The notes under the pieces are model-generated. The model ran no database searches. It was not told the DNA's origin and was given only the letters and a program-made list of their open reading frames with translations. Position numbers and translations under genes: made by a program. Of a stretch of 64,000 nt of DNA, positions 52,068 through 61,168 are shown piece after piece; the stretch's first letter is position 1; every line of letters starts with the position of its first letter. The stretch comes from Bacillus pseudomycoides (lineage in GTDB: Bacteria > Bacillota > Bacilli > Bacillales > Bacillaceae_G), in assembly GCF_022811845.1 (NCBI RefSeq), contig NZ_CP064266.1:3348001-3412000 (forward strand), read 5' to 3'.

Positions 52068-52449
52068 AGTATGTATTGTATTTTTACTTCTAGTTTGCGA
52101 TGATTTTTCATAAACTAATACAAGAAATTGAATAATTGTTTTTTAGAGTTCCGTAGTTATTGTCTGGCCAGGTCCGAGGGAAAAAGCCCGGGAGGATATC
52201 TTTTTACAAGGTATCCTCCCAGGCTTTTTTATTTTACTTACTGGAAAAGAAAATGTGATAAATTTCGGTAATATGATGGATATAACAAGAGTATTATCTT
52301 GGTTTCTCCTTCTTTAAAATGTTTTTGATATGAATTGCCGTAGGAGATTCATTATATAGGGAAGAAAGAAAAATACTAAATGATTTGCTTAACTGATACA
52401 GCTACTATGTTTCCCTTTGGTATAATGAGGAACAAGAGGGGGAGAAGAA
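52068..52449 (+). other. intergenic region with a GC-rich hairpin
   Basis: No ORF is visible in these 380 bases. The segment 52145-52180, before the terminator hairpin, is more GC-rich than its surroundings ('TCTGGCCAGGTCCGAGGG') and could be part of a structured RNA. The rest is AT-rich. Confidence 0.4.
52181..52235 (+). terminator. very stable terminator hairpin
   Basis: AAAAAGCC-c-GGGAGGATATC pairs with GGTATCCTCCC-a-GGCTTTTTT; one internal mismatch, loop TTTTTACAA, strong T-run. Confidence 0.85.
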
Positions 52450-52932
52450 ATGGACATAAAAATCAGAAAGGCAACAGAAAAGGATATAAAAGGAATCGCA
52501 AAGGTACATGTTGATAGCTGGAAAGCAACCTATAAAGGAATACTGTCGGATAAAATTATAGAGGCTACAACGTATGAGAGTCGGGAAAAACAATGGGAAA
52601 GTATTTTTAAACAATCAGTAGGAAATCAATATAGGTATGTGGCAGAAGCGGTAGATGGAGAATTATACGCAATTTATCTTTTGGAAGAATATCAAGGATA
52701 TAAAGTAGGACAGCGGTTATTTAAATCTCTTATATCAGAATTTATGAAAAATAATATTCGTTCTGTATTAGTATGGGTTATATCGAATAATCCTTCAATA
52801 GGTTTTTATGAAAAATTTTCTCCAAAGTGGGTCGATACAAAGTTTTTAGAGAGATTGAATGTTCAAGAGACAGCGTATTGTTGGAGTGATATGGAGAATC
52901 TTTATAGATTAATATCCGATTTAAAGGGATAA
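52450..52932 (+). CDS. GNAT acetyltransferase with probable internal deletion
   Basis: A 160-residue GNAT-fold protein. The start 'IRKATEKDIKGIAKVHVDSW' and the C-terminal motif 'LLEEYQGYKVGQRLFKSLIS' (CoA-binding loop and helix) are typical. The segment between 'YRYVAEAVDGE' and 'LYAIYLLEEYQG' is missing about 20 residues, where the family normally has beta strand 4. The join falls at a repeated-looking 'DGE', so an in-frame deletion between short repeats is likely. The loss would disturb the central sheet, so activity is doubtful. GGGGGAGAAG precedes ATG 52450. Confidence 0.75.
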   Translation: MDIKIRKATEKDIKGIAKVHVDSWKATYKGILSDKIIEATTYESREKQWESIFKQSVGNQYRYVAEAVDGELYAIYLLEEYQGYKVGQRLFKSLISEFMKNNIRSVLVWVISNNPSIGFYEKFSPKWVDTKFLERLNVQETAYCWSDMENLYRLISDLKG

Positions 52933-53160
52933 AACAGATAATATAATTATGTAAACAACTAATAGATTTCAAAAGGAGATATACAACTTACTATGTATAT
53001 CTCCTTTTTTATATACACAGGACTGTTGACGATTTCTAAAATGCTTTTTGCATAACTAAAAATTTTTCTTGTACCGGATCGATAGCTTATCGGAAGGTTA
53101 GAGTGTAATTAAATCGAAGAGGAATAGGGAAGGAAAGATAAAAAATTCTGAAATAAACAC

Positions 53161-53213
53161 TTGAATTGATAATGATAATCAATTAGAATCTTAATTGATA
53201 ATAATAATCATTT
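53161..53213 (+). promoter_or_regulatory. petrobactin operon promoter with two Fur boxes
   Basis: -35 TTGAAT (53161-53166), 17-base spacer, -10 TAGAAT (53184-53189). Fur box 1, TGATAATGATAATCAATTA (53167-53185), fills the spacer and shares GATAATGATAATCA with the classical Fur consensus. Fur box 2, TTGATAATAATAATCATTT (53195-53213), covers the expected transcription start. Iron-bound Fur should block the polymerase at both sites. Confidence 0.85.
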
Positions 53214-53278
53214 ATTTCTGGTAGTTATTATTAAAAATCAAAATTTCCGATAGCTTTATTTTAAAGAGGAGGACAAGT

Positions 53279-55114
53279 ATGCAGCATGCGAAACAAATCG
53301 CGGAACATGCAACAATGCAAAGCTTTTTAAATTGTTATTTACGTGAAACCGGAAGCGGGGAATGGGTTGAAGAAGATGAAAATATGAGTACTATCTTTAG
53401 TGATACAAAGACTATAAGTGCTGTTTCAACATATTTATGCTGCCGGTTATCGGCGCAAAACATTACTTTGTATACAGAAGTTATATATAAATCACCCACA
53501 GATCGTCATTTGTTTGGAGAGCACTTCTATTATCAAGTTGGAACAGATTTTCATGTTGTGAAAGCTGATTATGTAACGGTTATTACATTACTCATAAAAG
53601 AGATGTCCATGAACTATGGAGGGGGGACAAACCCGGACGAACTGTTACTTCGAGTTATTCGAAGTTGTCAAAATATTAAGGAGTTTATTGAGGGGAGAGA
53701 GCAAGATATTGCAAAATTATATGGGCTCCATACGACTTTTATCGAGGCAGAGCAATCTTTACTTTTCGGTCATTTAACACACCCTACACCAAAGAGTAGA
53801 CAAGGAATATTAAATTGGAAAAGTTCAATGTATTCGCCTGAATTACAAGGAGAGTGTCAACTTCACTATTTTCGAGCGCATAAAAATTTAGTAAAGGAAA
53901 AATCAGTTCTTATGGAACGGGCAACAGAAATTATAAAAGGAGAGTTAAGGAAAGACTCGTTTGTCAGTACGGAATTTATTGAACGTTATTGTGAAGAAGA
54001 TGACTATTCTTTAATTCCAATTCATCCACTTCAAGCAGAATGGTTAATGCATCAGTCTTATGTAAAAAACTGGATAGATAATGGAGTTCTTGAGTATTTC
54101 GGACCAGTTGGAAAACCATATATGGCAACATCTTCACTTAGAACAATGTATCACTCAGAATCAAACTATATGTTTAAATTTTCTTTTCCTGTGAAGGTTA
54201 CAAATTCAATGCGTGTTAATAAATTGAAAGAGCTTGAAAGTGGAATAGAAGGCAAAGAAATATTAAATACAAAAATTGGAGAAGTGCGAAATAAATTCCC
54301 AGGATTTGATTTTATATGTGATCCAGCTTATATTACGCTGGGGTTTGAAGGACAAGAATCAGGATTTGAAGTAATTATTCGTGAAAATACTTTTTATGGT
54401 GAGAGTGCAAATAATGCAACACTGATTGCAGCGCTTGTCCAAGATGCGCTTCCAGGTGAAAAAACGAGATTAGCAAATATTATTCACCATCTTGCAGCAG
54501 AAGAAGGAAGAAGTTGTGAGGAGGTAAGTTTAGATTGGTTTCGGCAGTATCTGAATATTTCCTTAAAACCAATGGTATGGATGTATTTAAAATATGGAGT
54601 TGCATTAGAGGCACATCAACAAAACAGTGTTATTCATCTGAAAGATGGTTATCCAGTAAAATTTTATTTTCGTGATAATCAAGGATTTTATTTTTGTAAC
54701 TCAATGAAACATATTTTGGATACTGAATTGCCTGGTATTGGTGAAAAGAGTGGTAATTTATATGATGATGGTATTGCAGATGAACGTTTCCGTTATTACC
54801 TAATTTTTAACCATATGTTTGGGTTAATAAATGGGTTTGGTACATCGAGGTTAATAGATGAGGAAGTGCTCCTTTCTGAATTAAGGACTGTACTGGAATC
54901 ATTCCTTCCATATAATCGTGAACCATCTTCATTTTTAGAAGAATTATTAAAAGACAAAAAATTACCGTGTAAAGCAAATTTATTAACAAGATTTTTTGAT
55001 GTTGATGAGTTAACAAGTCCTCTTGAGCAAGCTATTTATGTTCGGGTTGACAATCCCCTCTTTCAAGAAGTGGCAGGAGAGTGTAATAAAAGAGAAAGCG
55101 TTGTTCGTTTATAA
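53279..55114 (+). CDS. asbA: petrobactin biosynthesis NIS synthetase AsbA
   Basis: A 611-residue NRPS-independent siderophore (NIS) synthetase of the IucA/IucC family. The N-terminal ATP/citrate domain contains 'HPTPKSRQGI', 'IPIHPLQAEWLM' and 'SSLRTMYHSE', and the C-terminal FhuF-like region contains 'VALEAHQQNSVIHL' and 'RDNQGFYF'. AsbA condenses spermidine with citrate in petrobactin synthesis. GAGGAGG lies before ATG 53279, and Fur boxes precede the operon. First gene of asbABCDEF; asbB follows at once. Confidence 0.95.
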   Translation: MQHAKQIAEHATMQSFLNCYLRETGSGEWVEEDENMSTIFSDTKTISAVSTYLCCRLSAQNITLYTEVIYKSPTDRHLFGEHFYYQVGTDFHVVKADYVTVITLLIKEMSMNYGGGTNPDELLLRVIRSCQNIKEFIEGREQDIAKLYGLHTTFIEAEQSLLFGHLTHPTPKSRQGILNWKSSMYSPELQGECQLHYFRAHKNLVKEKSVLMERATEIIKGELRKDSFVSTEFIERYCEEDDYSLIPIHPLQAEWLMHQSYVKNWIDNGVLEYFGPVGKPYMATSSLRTMYHSESNYMFKFSFPVKVTNSMRVNKLKELESGIEGKEILNTKIGEVRNKFPGFDFICDPAYITLGFEGQESGFEVIIRENTFYGESANNATLIAALVQDALPGEKTRLANIIHHLAAEEGRSCEEVSLDWFRQYLNISLKPMVWMYLKYGVALEAHQQNSVIHLKDGYPVKFYFRDNQGFYFCNSMKHILDTELPGIGEKSGNLYDDGIADERFRYYLIFNHMFGLINGFGTSRLIDEEVLLSELRTVLESFLPYNREPSSFLEELLKDKKLPCKANLLTRFFDVDELTSPLEQAIYVRVDNPLFQEVAGECNKRESVVRL

Positions 55115-55180
55115 ATATCTTTGAAATTTCACGTAATACAAAAAATGGAATTTAAATTCATTTCTATCTTGGAGGAAACG

Positions 55181-57028
55181 ATGAAGGAAGAGGTTTATCA
55201 TACGAAAGTAATGAAAGCGGTTCAATCGAATTGTTATATTGCGGTTAGGCGAAGAGTTTTTCGGCAATTAATAGAGTCGTTAATTTATGAGGAAATCATT
55301 TCACCAATTCGCATACAAGAGAAAGAACATATAATTTTTATAATTTCAGGGCTTGATGAAAGTGGAAATAGCGTCACATACAGATGCTGTGGTCAAGAGC
55401 GTATGACATTTGGTCGTATTCGATTAACCGAAAAAATAATTGTAAGAATACAAAATGATAGAGAAGAAGAAATAACATCAATTGCACAATTTTTAAATGA
55501 AGTTTTTAAAATGATTCAGGTAGATGAAGTGAAATTACGTTCCTTTATTCAAGAGCTAGAACAAACAATTTTTAAAGATACAATTGCTCAATATGAAAGA
55601 AACGAAACAAAAGAGAAGCTTATAGAGAGAACATATGATGAGTTGGAAAGTCGTTTAATGGATGGACACCCATATCATCCAAGCTATAAAGCGCGTATCG
55701 GCTTTCATTATCGTGATAATTACCAATATGGTTTCGAATTCAAACAGTCAATGAAACTTATTTGGATTGCTATTCATGATAAACACACTCATATAGGAGG
55801 TCTGCCTAAGGAAGATTTCAATCACATTGTGAGAGAAGAAGTAGGAGAGAAGAAACTCATTGAATTTTATTCTACTGTTCGAAATATAGGGTGCAATCCC
55901 AATGATTATACGGTCATGCCCGTCCATCCGTGGCAATGGGAGAATTATATTATTCCGAACTACGCTGAACATATATATAATAGGCACATTATTTTTATAG
56001 AACAATCAGAAGATGAATATTTTGCACAGCAATCGATGCGTACTTTACAAAATGCTACCAATTGTATGAAACCTTATGTGAAGCTTTCTATGAACTTATT
56101 AAATACATCAACTGTTCGGACATTAAAACCACACTCAGTTGTTAGTGCACCTATTATTTCAAATTGGTTAACAGATTTGGTAAGGGATGACTCATATTTA
56201 CGGGATAAGGTACGTGTTGTTTTATTACAAGAATTTGCCGGTGTAACGTACGATCCACCAGGTCAAGCTACTTACGGTTCGTTAGGATGTATTTGGCGTG
56301 AAAGTATTCATGTACATTTAGAAGAGACAGAAGAAGCCGTGCCGTTTAATGCCTTATATGCAAAAGACCAAGACGGGAAACCTATTATTGAGCCATGGCT
56401 AAAGCAAAGTGGAATTGAAAATTGGCTTCGTGAGCTTATTCAAAAAGCGGTGTTACCAGTTGTGCATCTATTAGTGGAACATGGCATTGCGTTAGAATCA
56501 CATGGACAAAATATGGTTCTTATTCATAAACAAGGAATGCCAGTCCGGATTGCATTAAAAGATTTTCATGAAGGGCTTGAATTTTATCGTCCATATTTAA
56601 AAATTCCAGAAAAGTGTCCCGATTTTACAAAAGTACACAATATGTATGCAGAAGGACAGCTCAATGACTTTTTTGAAATGGACAGTATGCGCTGTTTACA
56701 AGAAATGGTCTTAGATGCGCTCTTCTTATTTAATTTAGGTGAATTAGCTTTACTGCTTGCTGATGAATATCGATTTAATGAAGAGAGATTTTGGATGCTT
56801 GTTGTAGAAGGATTGGAGAGTCACTTTACAAATTCTCAGCATTTATATGGACGTTTTGAAGAGCTGCAGTTATATACACCTACATTTCGAGCAGAGCAAC
56901 TAACAAAACGTCGCTTGTATAAAGATGTGGAGTCGCTTGTGCATGAAGTGCCGAATCCATTATATCATGCACTGCAACTGATAAAGAGTAAGACTTTTAT
57001 TATGGAGGTAAATCATGCTAATCGTTAA
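55181..57028 (+). CDS. asbB: petrobactin biosynthesis NIS synthetase AsbB
   Basis: A 615-residue second NIS synthetase with the same two-part fold: 'GHPYHPSYKARIGFH', 'VMPVHPWQWENY', 'QSMRTLQNATN' and C-terminal 'GIALESHGQNMVLIH'. AsbB attaches the second spermidine-type arm to the citryl intermediate. ATG 55181 is preferred because GGAGGAAACG stands directly before it. The frame is open from TTG 55121, adding 20 residues with no ribosome site, and both starts have been plausible for homologues. It overlaps asbC by 14 bases. Confidence 0.94.
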   Translation: MKEEVYHTKVMKAVQSNCYIAVRRRVFRQLIESLIYEEIISPIRIQEKEHIIFIISGLDESGNSVTYRCCGQERMTFGRIRLTEKIIVRIQNDREEEITSIAQFLNEVFKMIQVDEVKLRSFIQELEQTIFKDTIAQYERNETKEKLIERTYDELESRLMDGHPYHPSYKARIGFHYRDNYQYGFEFKQSMKLIWIAIHDKHTHIGGLPKEDFNHIVREEVGEKKLIEFYSTVRNIGCNPNDYTVMPVHPWQWENYIIPNYAEHIYNRHIIFIEQSEDEYFAQQSMRTLQNATNCMKPYVKLSMNLLNTSTVRTLKPHSVVSAPIISNWLTDLVRDDSYLRDKVRVVLLQEFAGVTYDPPGQATYGSLGCIWRESIHVHLEETEEAVPFNALYAKDQDGKPIIEPWLKQSGIENWLRELIQKAVLPVVHLLVEHGIALESHGQNMVLIHKQGMPVRIALKDFHEGLEFYRPYLKIPEKCPDFTKVHNMYAEGQLNDFFEMDSMRCLQEMVLDALFLFNLGELALLLADEYRFNEERFWMLVVEGLESHFTNSQHLYGRFEELQLYTPTFRAEQLTKRRLYKDVESLVHEVPNPLYHALQLIKSKTFIMEVNHANR

Positions 57029-58253
57029 CAAACAAGAATATAGCAAGAATGATTTTGAATTAAGACTACAAATGTATGAAAACATGGAACATTTTCAAGA
57101 AGTGAATGGCAAGAGATTTGCTCTTTGTATAACAAATCCTTTTGATATTATTACGCTTGTTTTTTTCTTGAAACAAAAAAAGGCATCGGTACTACTTATT
57201 CATGAAGAGACACCAAAAGCTACGGCTGCTAAAATGGCAAAACGTGCCGAATGTTTTGGACTTTTATATGGAGATTTTAAGCAACTTATAATACTAAATA
57301 GTAAGCCCAAAATAAAAAAAGAACCGTCTATACTGCAATATAGTTCAGGAACAACTGGTGAACCAAAACTTATTGAAAGACCATGGAAAGAAATTGAAAG
57401 AGAAATTGACGCTTATAATCAAGCTTTGCAGTGTGAAGTTGATGAAGTACCAATTGTATTGGCTCCTGTTTCTCATTCATATGGGTTAATTTGTGGGGCG
57501 TTATCTGCAATAATGCGAGGCAGCAAGCCAATTGTTATTACAAATAAAAATCCGAAATTTGCATTAAATATCATTCGTAATATACCAAAGCATATCGTAT
57601 ATGCGGTACCAATTATGCTACATATTATGGGAAGTTTTCCACAAGGAACTTTTCAGTTTCATAAAGTGATGACGTCAGGTTCACCGTTACCAGAATCATT
57701 ATTTTATAAACTGAAAGGGATGACAAAGTATATGATGCAGCAATACGGATGCTCGGAAGCAGGTTGCATTAGTATTTGTCACAATATGAACACACATTTA
57801 GATTTAGGAGAACCACTTCCTCATGCATCTATTCGTATTAGTGATAATCAAAACCAGCCTGAAGAAATAGTAGTAACAATTGGAGAGAAAGTGATTAATA
57901 CAAAAGATTTAGGATATAGATCAGAACGTGGGCTACATTTTGTTGGACGTATGGATGATGTAATTAACGTGTCTGGTTTGAAAGTGTTCCCAATAGAAGT
58001 CGAGGAGATAATGCTTCGTTTAGATGGTATTCAAGAGGCAATTGTGTATCGCGGAAAACACCCTGTAATGGGTGAGATTGTAAAAGCGAAAGTGATTTCT
58101 AGTATTAAGCCTGTTCAAATACGAGAATGGTGTATACAGCATTTACCATCCTATAAAGTACCGCATGAAATTGAAAATGTAACGGAAATTCCTAAAAATG
58201 CAACTGGAAAAGTGAGTCGTAAACTATTAGAAATGGAGGAAATGACAACATGA
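57015..58253 (+). CDS. asbC: 3,4-dihydroxybenzoyl-AMP ligase AsbC
   Basis: A 412-residue, compact adenylate-forming enzyme: 'LQYSSGTTGEPKLIERP' P-loop, 'QQYGCSEAGCIS' region, 'GLHFVGRMDDVINVSGLKVF' hinge and 'PKNATGKVSRKLL' with the catalytic Lys. In petrobactin synthesis AsbC activates 3,4-dihydroxybenzoate and loads it on AsbD. The ATG at 57015 lies within asbB, and TATGGAGG serves as the ribosome site. It overlaps asbD by four bases. Confidence 0.94.
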   Translation: MLIVNKQEYSKNDFELRLQMYENMEHFQEVNGKRFALCITNPFDIITLVFFLKQKKASVLLIHEETPKATAAKMAKRAECFGLLYGDFKQLIILNSKPKIKKEPSILQYSSGTTGEPKLIERPWKEIEREIDAYNQALQCEVDEVPIVLAPVSHSYGLICGALSAIMRGSKPIVITNKNPKFALNIIRNIPKHIVYAVPIMLHIMGSFPQGTFQFHKVMTSGSPLPESLFYKLKGMTKYMMQQYGCSEAGCISICHNMNTHLDLGEPLPHASIRISDNQNQPEEIVVTIGEKVINTKDLGYRSERGLHFVGRMDDVINVSGLKVFPIEVEEIMLRLDGIQEAIVYRGKHPVMGEIVKAKVISSIKPVQIREWCIQHLPSYKVPHEIENVTEIPKNATGKVSRKLLEMEEMTT

Positions 58254-58522
58254 ATCGTAAAATGTTAAATGCGGCCTTACTAAAAATTATGATAGAAAAA
58301 ATGGAATTAAAAAATGTTACTTATTTAGAAGATACAATGCGTTTAAATCAAGATTTATATATTGACTCTGTCATGATGCTTCAACTTATTGTGTATATCG
58401 AAATGGATTTAGAATTATATGTTCCTGAGGATGAAGTGGATCCGAAAGCCTTTTCTACTATAGGGTCATTACTGGACTTTATGGAAGAGTTACAACCGTT
58501 ACAAATGGATGCGAATAACTAA
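58250..58522 (+). CDS. asbD: aryl carrier protein AsbD
   Basis: A 90-residue carrier protein. The phosphopantetheine attachment Ser40 is in 'LYIDSVMMLQL', with flanking helices typical of acyl/aryl carriers. It carries 3,4-dihydroxybenzoate from AsbC to AsbE. Start overlaps the asbC stop by four bases. Confidence 0.94.
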   Translation: MNRKMLNAALLKIMIEKMELKNVTYLEDTMRLNQDLYIDSVMMLQLIVYIEMDLELYVPEDEVDPKAFSTIGSLLDFMEELQPLQMDANN

Positions 58523-58545
58523 TATTTTAGAAAGCGGGTGAGAAA

Positions 58546-59535
58546 ATGACTTCAATTAAAGTGCACTGTTTAGTGAGTTGTTTTTGTGAAATTATTAAAA
58601 GACGTAGTGATATAGATTTTCGACCTTTTTACTTTGGTTTATGGGATGGAGATTTTGATATAACAGAGGAAGGGGTCATTTCTTATCATTCTGAAAATAT
58701 TAGCCATGACAGTTACTTATATTGGTATGAAAAACTATATGGAATAAAAGTAAACGAATGGTATGATCATTCGAAAGAGAAAAAAGTGAATTTAGAGACC
58801 TTTTTAGAGTTAGTAGAAACAAGGCCAGAAAATCGATATGTCATTGTAATGGTAGATATGTCACTATTGCCAGAGAGGGAAAATAAGTTTCATCAAAAAC
58901 CATTCCCGCATTATTTAATGATAGCAAAAACGAATCTGGAAGATGAATGGTTTATGCTTGATCCGGATTTTCGCTGGGAAGGAAATATGGCAAAGGATAA
59001 AGTTATTCATTCTATTGAAAACAATCCGTTTGGTGGCGGATATTTCATTGATGTACAGGCTGTTCGAGAACCCTCTCAGGAAACAGTAGAAAGTTATTTT
59101 GTTGAGATATTCAAAAGAGATTACAATGAATTAACGATGAAATTAAAAGACTTGATCATAAGAATGGTAAATGGCGAAGCGGAACTTTCTAAACTAATAC
59201 CGGCAGTGAAGCAAATACCTGTATTGGCCATTCGTAAATATAGTTATGAACATGCATTCGCATATTTTCGTGAAACATTACAATACCCTGAAACAGAATT
59301 TGATTATTGGTGTGACCGAGTAGAAGATATCGTACAAGGTTTTACAAATGTACAGTATAAAGCAATAAAAATGGCAATGACAAAAAATAAAGAGATATTA
59401 TCATCAATTGTTGAAAAATTAAATGAGATGAATGAAATTGAATTTGCGATTAAACGGGAGTTAGAGAGACAGTTTGTAGCATGGAAAAACATAAGAATAA
59501 ATCAGTCTGTCACTTTATCCCGCATTAACGGATAG
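58546..59535 (+). CDS. asbE: petrobactin biosynthesis protein AsbE
   Basis: A 329-residue protein with 'HCLVSCFCEIIKRRSDIDF' at the start and 'HYLMIAKTNLEDEWFMLDPD' in the middle, a pattern recalling papain-like/transglutaminase-like folds. AsbE transfers dihydroxybenzoyl from AsbD to spermidine-containing intermediates. AAAGCGGGTGAG precedes ATG 58546. The last four codons (Ser-Arg-Ile-Asn-Gly region after Thr-Leu) and the stop TAG come from a bcr1 repeat inserted at TTTAT 59514. If the element were removed, the gene would end '...QSVTL' followed by TAA. The extra residues are at the extreme end and probably harmless. Confidence 0.93.
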   Translation: MTSIKVHCLVSCFCEIIKRRSDIDFRPFYFGLWDGDFDITEEGVISYHSENISHDSYLYWYEKLYGIKVNEWYDHSKEKKVNLETFLELVETRPENRYVIVMVDMSLLPERENKFHQKPFPHYLMIAKTNLEDEWFMLDPDFRWEGNMAKDKVIHSIENNPFGGGYFIDVQAVREPSQETVESYFVEIFKRDYNELTMKLKDLIIRMVNGEAELSKLIPAVKQIPVLAIRKYSYEHAFAYFRETLQYPETEFDYWCDRVEDIVQGFTNVQYKAIKMAMTKNKEILSSIVEKLNEMNEIEFAIKRELERQFVAWKNIRINQSVTLSRING

Positions 59536-59670
59536 TAACACTCCCACCTCAAAATTCAGCGAAAGCAAAGGAGTTAGTTGGGAGATGAACTGTCCGTAAA
59601 AGCCCGATTAGTTCAACTAATAATCAGTGGGGGATGGAGAACCCCCCCACTGATTAAAGTTTCACTTTAT
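59514..59670. repeat. bcr1-type repeat element between asbE and asbF
   Basis: A non-coding element of 147 bases flanked by direct TTTAT pentamers (59514-59518 and 59666-59670). It starts CCCGCATTAACGG and ends CCCACTGATTAAAGTTTCAC, with internal hairpins such as TTAGTT-CAACTAA and the CAGTGGGGG / CCCCCCACTG stem (59623-59652). Size, TTTAT flanks and strong secondary structure match the bcr1 mobile repeat of the B. cereus group. Confidence 0.85.
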
Positions 59671-59711
59671 AAACAATCATCATTGAATTTGAGATAAAGG
59701 GGTTTGAATGT

Positions 59712-60554
59712 ATGAAGTATTCATTATGTACGATTTCGTTTCGCCATCAGCTAATTTCATTTACTGATATTGTTCAATTTGCATATGAGAACAGATTTGA
59801 AGGGATTGAATTATGGGGGATTCATGCACAAAATTTATATAGGCAAGAGCGTAAAGTAACAGAAGAACAACTAGATTTTTTGAAAAATAAAAATCTAGAA
59901 ATCGCGATGATAAGTGATTATTTAGATATTTCACTGTCAGCAGATTTTGGGAAAACAATGGAAAAATCAGAGCGATTAGCGTCGCTAGCAAATTGGTGTA
60001 ATACAAATAAAATTCGTACGTTTGCTGGTCAAAAACGAAGCAACAGTTTTACAAAGGAAGAACGTCAGGAATATGTAAAACGAATTCGTATGATTTGTGA
60101 TTTATTTGCACATCACAACATGTACGTGCTATTAGAAACACATCCGAATACATTAACAGACTGTTTAGATTCAACTCTAAAATTATTAGAAGAAGTGAAT
60201 CATCCATATTTAAAAATTAATCTCGATTTTCTCCATATGTGGGAATCTGGTGCGGATCCAGTAGAAAGTTATCGCCAATTAAAGCCGTGGGTACAGCATT
60301 ACCATTTGAAAAATATATCTGCAGCTGATCATTTAGATGTATTTGAACCTAATAATGTATATGCTTCAGCTGGTAGTCGAAAAGGAATGCTTCCGTTATT
60401 TGAAGGGGTTGTAAACTATGAGGAAATCATTAGAGAAATTCAAGGTACGGAACATTTCGCTTCACTAGAATGGTTTGGATATGATGCAAAAGAGGTATTA
60501 AGAGAAGAAATCATTCAGTTGAGGAGAAAACAACTGACAGTATTGACTCCATGA
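59712..60554 (+). CDS. asbF: 3-dehydroshikimate dehydratase AsbF
   Basis: A 280-residue TIM-barrel metalloenzyme (AP-endonuclease-2-like fold): 'CTISFRHQLISF', 'FEGIELWGIHAQ', 'VLLETHPNTLTDC', 'KINLDFLHMWESG', 'HYHLKN' and 'FASLEWFGYDAKE' line the metal and substrate site. AsbF converts 3-dehydroshikimate to 3,4-dihydroxybenzoate, the catechol of petrobactin. AAGGGG precedes ATG 59712. The bcr1 element puts 176 bases between asbE and asbF, with hairpins that could weaken read-through, but no promoter for asbF alone is evident. Confidence 0.95.
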   Translation: MKYSLCTISFRHQLISFTDIVQFAYENRFEGIELWGIHAQNLYRQERKVTEEQLDFLKNKNLEIAMISDYLDISLSADFGKTMEKSERLASLANWCNTNKIRTFAGQKRSNSFTKEERQEYVKRIRMICDLFAHHNMYVLLETHPNTLTDCLDSTLKLLEEVNHPYLKINLDFLHMWESGADPVESYRQLKPWVQHYHLKNISAADHLDVFEPNNVYASAGSRKGMLPLFEGVVNYEEIIREIQGTEHFASLEWFGYDAKEVLREEIIQLRRKQLTVLTP

Positions 60555-60630
60555 AGTGAAATATTTTCGATTGGTAGTGCGATGAAATCCAATATTTTTC
60601 TCTTTGAACAAAACTAATATTAAGCTAGAC

Positions 60631-60664
60631 AAAAAAGAGTCTCGTTTTCTGAGACTCTTTTTTA
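60631..60664 (+). terminator. petrobactin operon terminator
   Basis: AAAAAAGAGTCTC and GAGACTCTTTTTT pair around GTTTTCT; strong T-run. Confidence 0.9.
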
Positions 60665-60725
60665 TGGATTTAAAGTATAAGTTATTCGAAAATAGCCTCA
60701 GTGAATTAATAACCATAATTTACCA

Positions 60726-60755
60726 TGTATTTTATTTTGAAATTTATACATTTTA
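60726..60755 (+). promoter_or_regulatory. putative sigma-G promoter of the SASP gene
   Basis: TGTATT (60726-60731), 17-base spacer, CATTTTA (60749-60755). This resembles forespore sigma-G promoters (TGNATA / CATNNTA). It is expected for a SASP gene. Confidence 0.55.
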
Positions 60756-60778
60756 ATATGTAAAGGAGGTGAACGGAA

Positions 60779-60985
60779 ATGGCTAGAAATCGTAATTCTA
60801 ATCAGTTAGTATCGAACGGAGCACAAGCAGCTCTTGATCAAATGAAATATGAAATCGCGCAAGAGTTTGGTGTACAACTTGGTGCTGACACTTCTTCTCG
60901 CGCAAATGGTTCTGTTGGTGGTGAAATCACGAAACGTCTTGTAGCTATGGCAGAACAACAGCTTGGTGGCGGGTATACTCGTTAA
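60779..60985 (+). CDS. alpha/beta-type small acid-soluble spore protein
   Basis: A 68-residue SASP. The germination-protease (GPR) cleavage segment is 'YEIAQEFGV' at 24-32, the DNA-binding conserved run is 'SNGAQAALDQMKYEIAQ', and the second conserved block is 'ANGSVGGEITKRLVAMAEQQ'. It coats and protects DNA in the spore core and feeds amino acids at germination. AAAGGAGGTGAACGGAA gives a very strong ribosome site. Monocistronic with a terminator at about 61000-61031. Confidence 0.97.
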   Translation: MARNRNSNQLVSNGAQAALDQMKYEIAQEFGVQLGADTSSRANGSVGGEITKRLVAMAEQQLGGGYTR

Positions 60986-60998
60986 TGTAAAGCCGTAT

Positions 60999-61032
60999 GA
61001 AAGAAGGGAAGAACTCTTCCTTTCTTTTTTTG
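60999..61032 (+). terminator. SASP gene terminator
   Basis: GAAAGAAGGGAAGA and TCTTCCTTTC pair with minor bulges, followed by TTTTTTTG. Confidence 0.7.
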
Positions 61033-61168
61033 TATCATTTTTCGAAAGTAAAAATAAGTTTTCCATTTAATAGCATGAATGTGCTGTTATAAGGATTGGA
61101 AAAATAGAAGTAATGCTACGTAATACACCAGTTTCTTTTGTTATATAAGTTAAAAAGCAGATGACATA

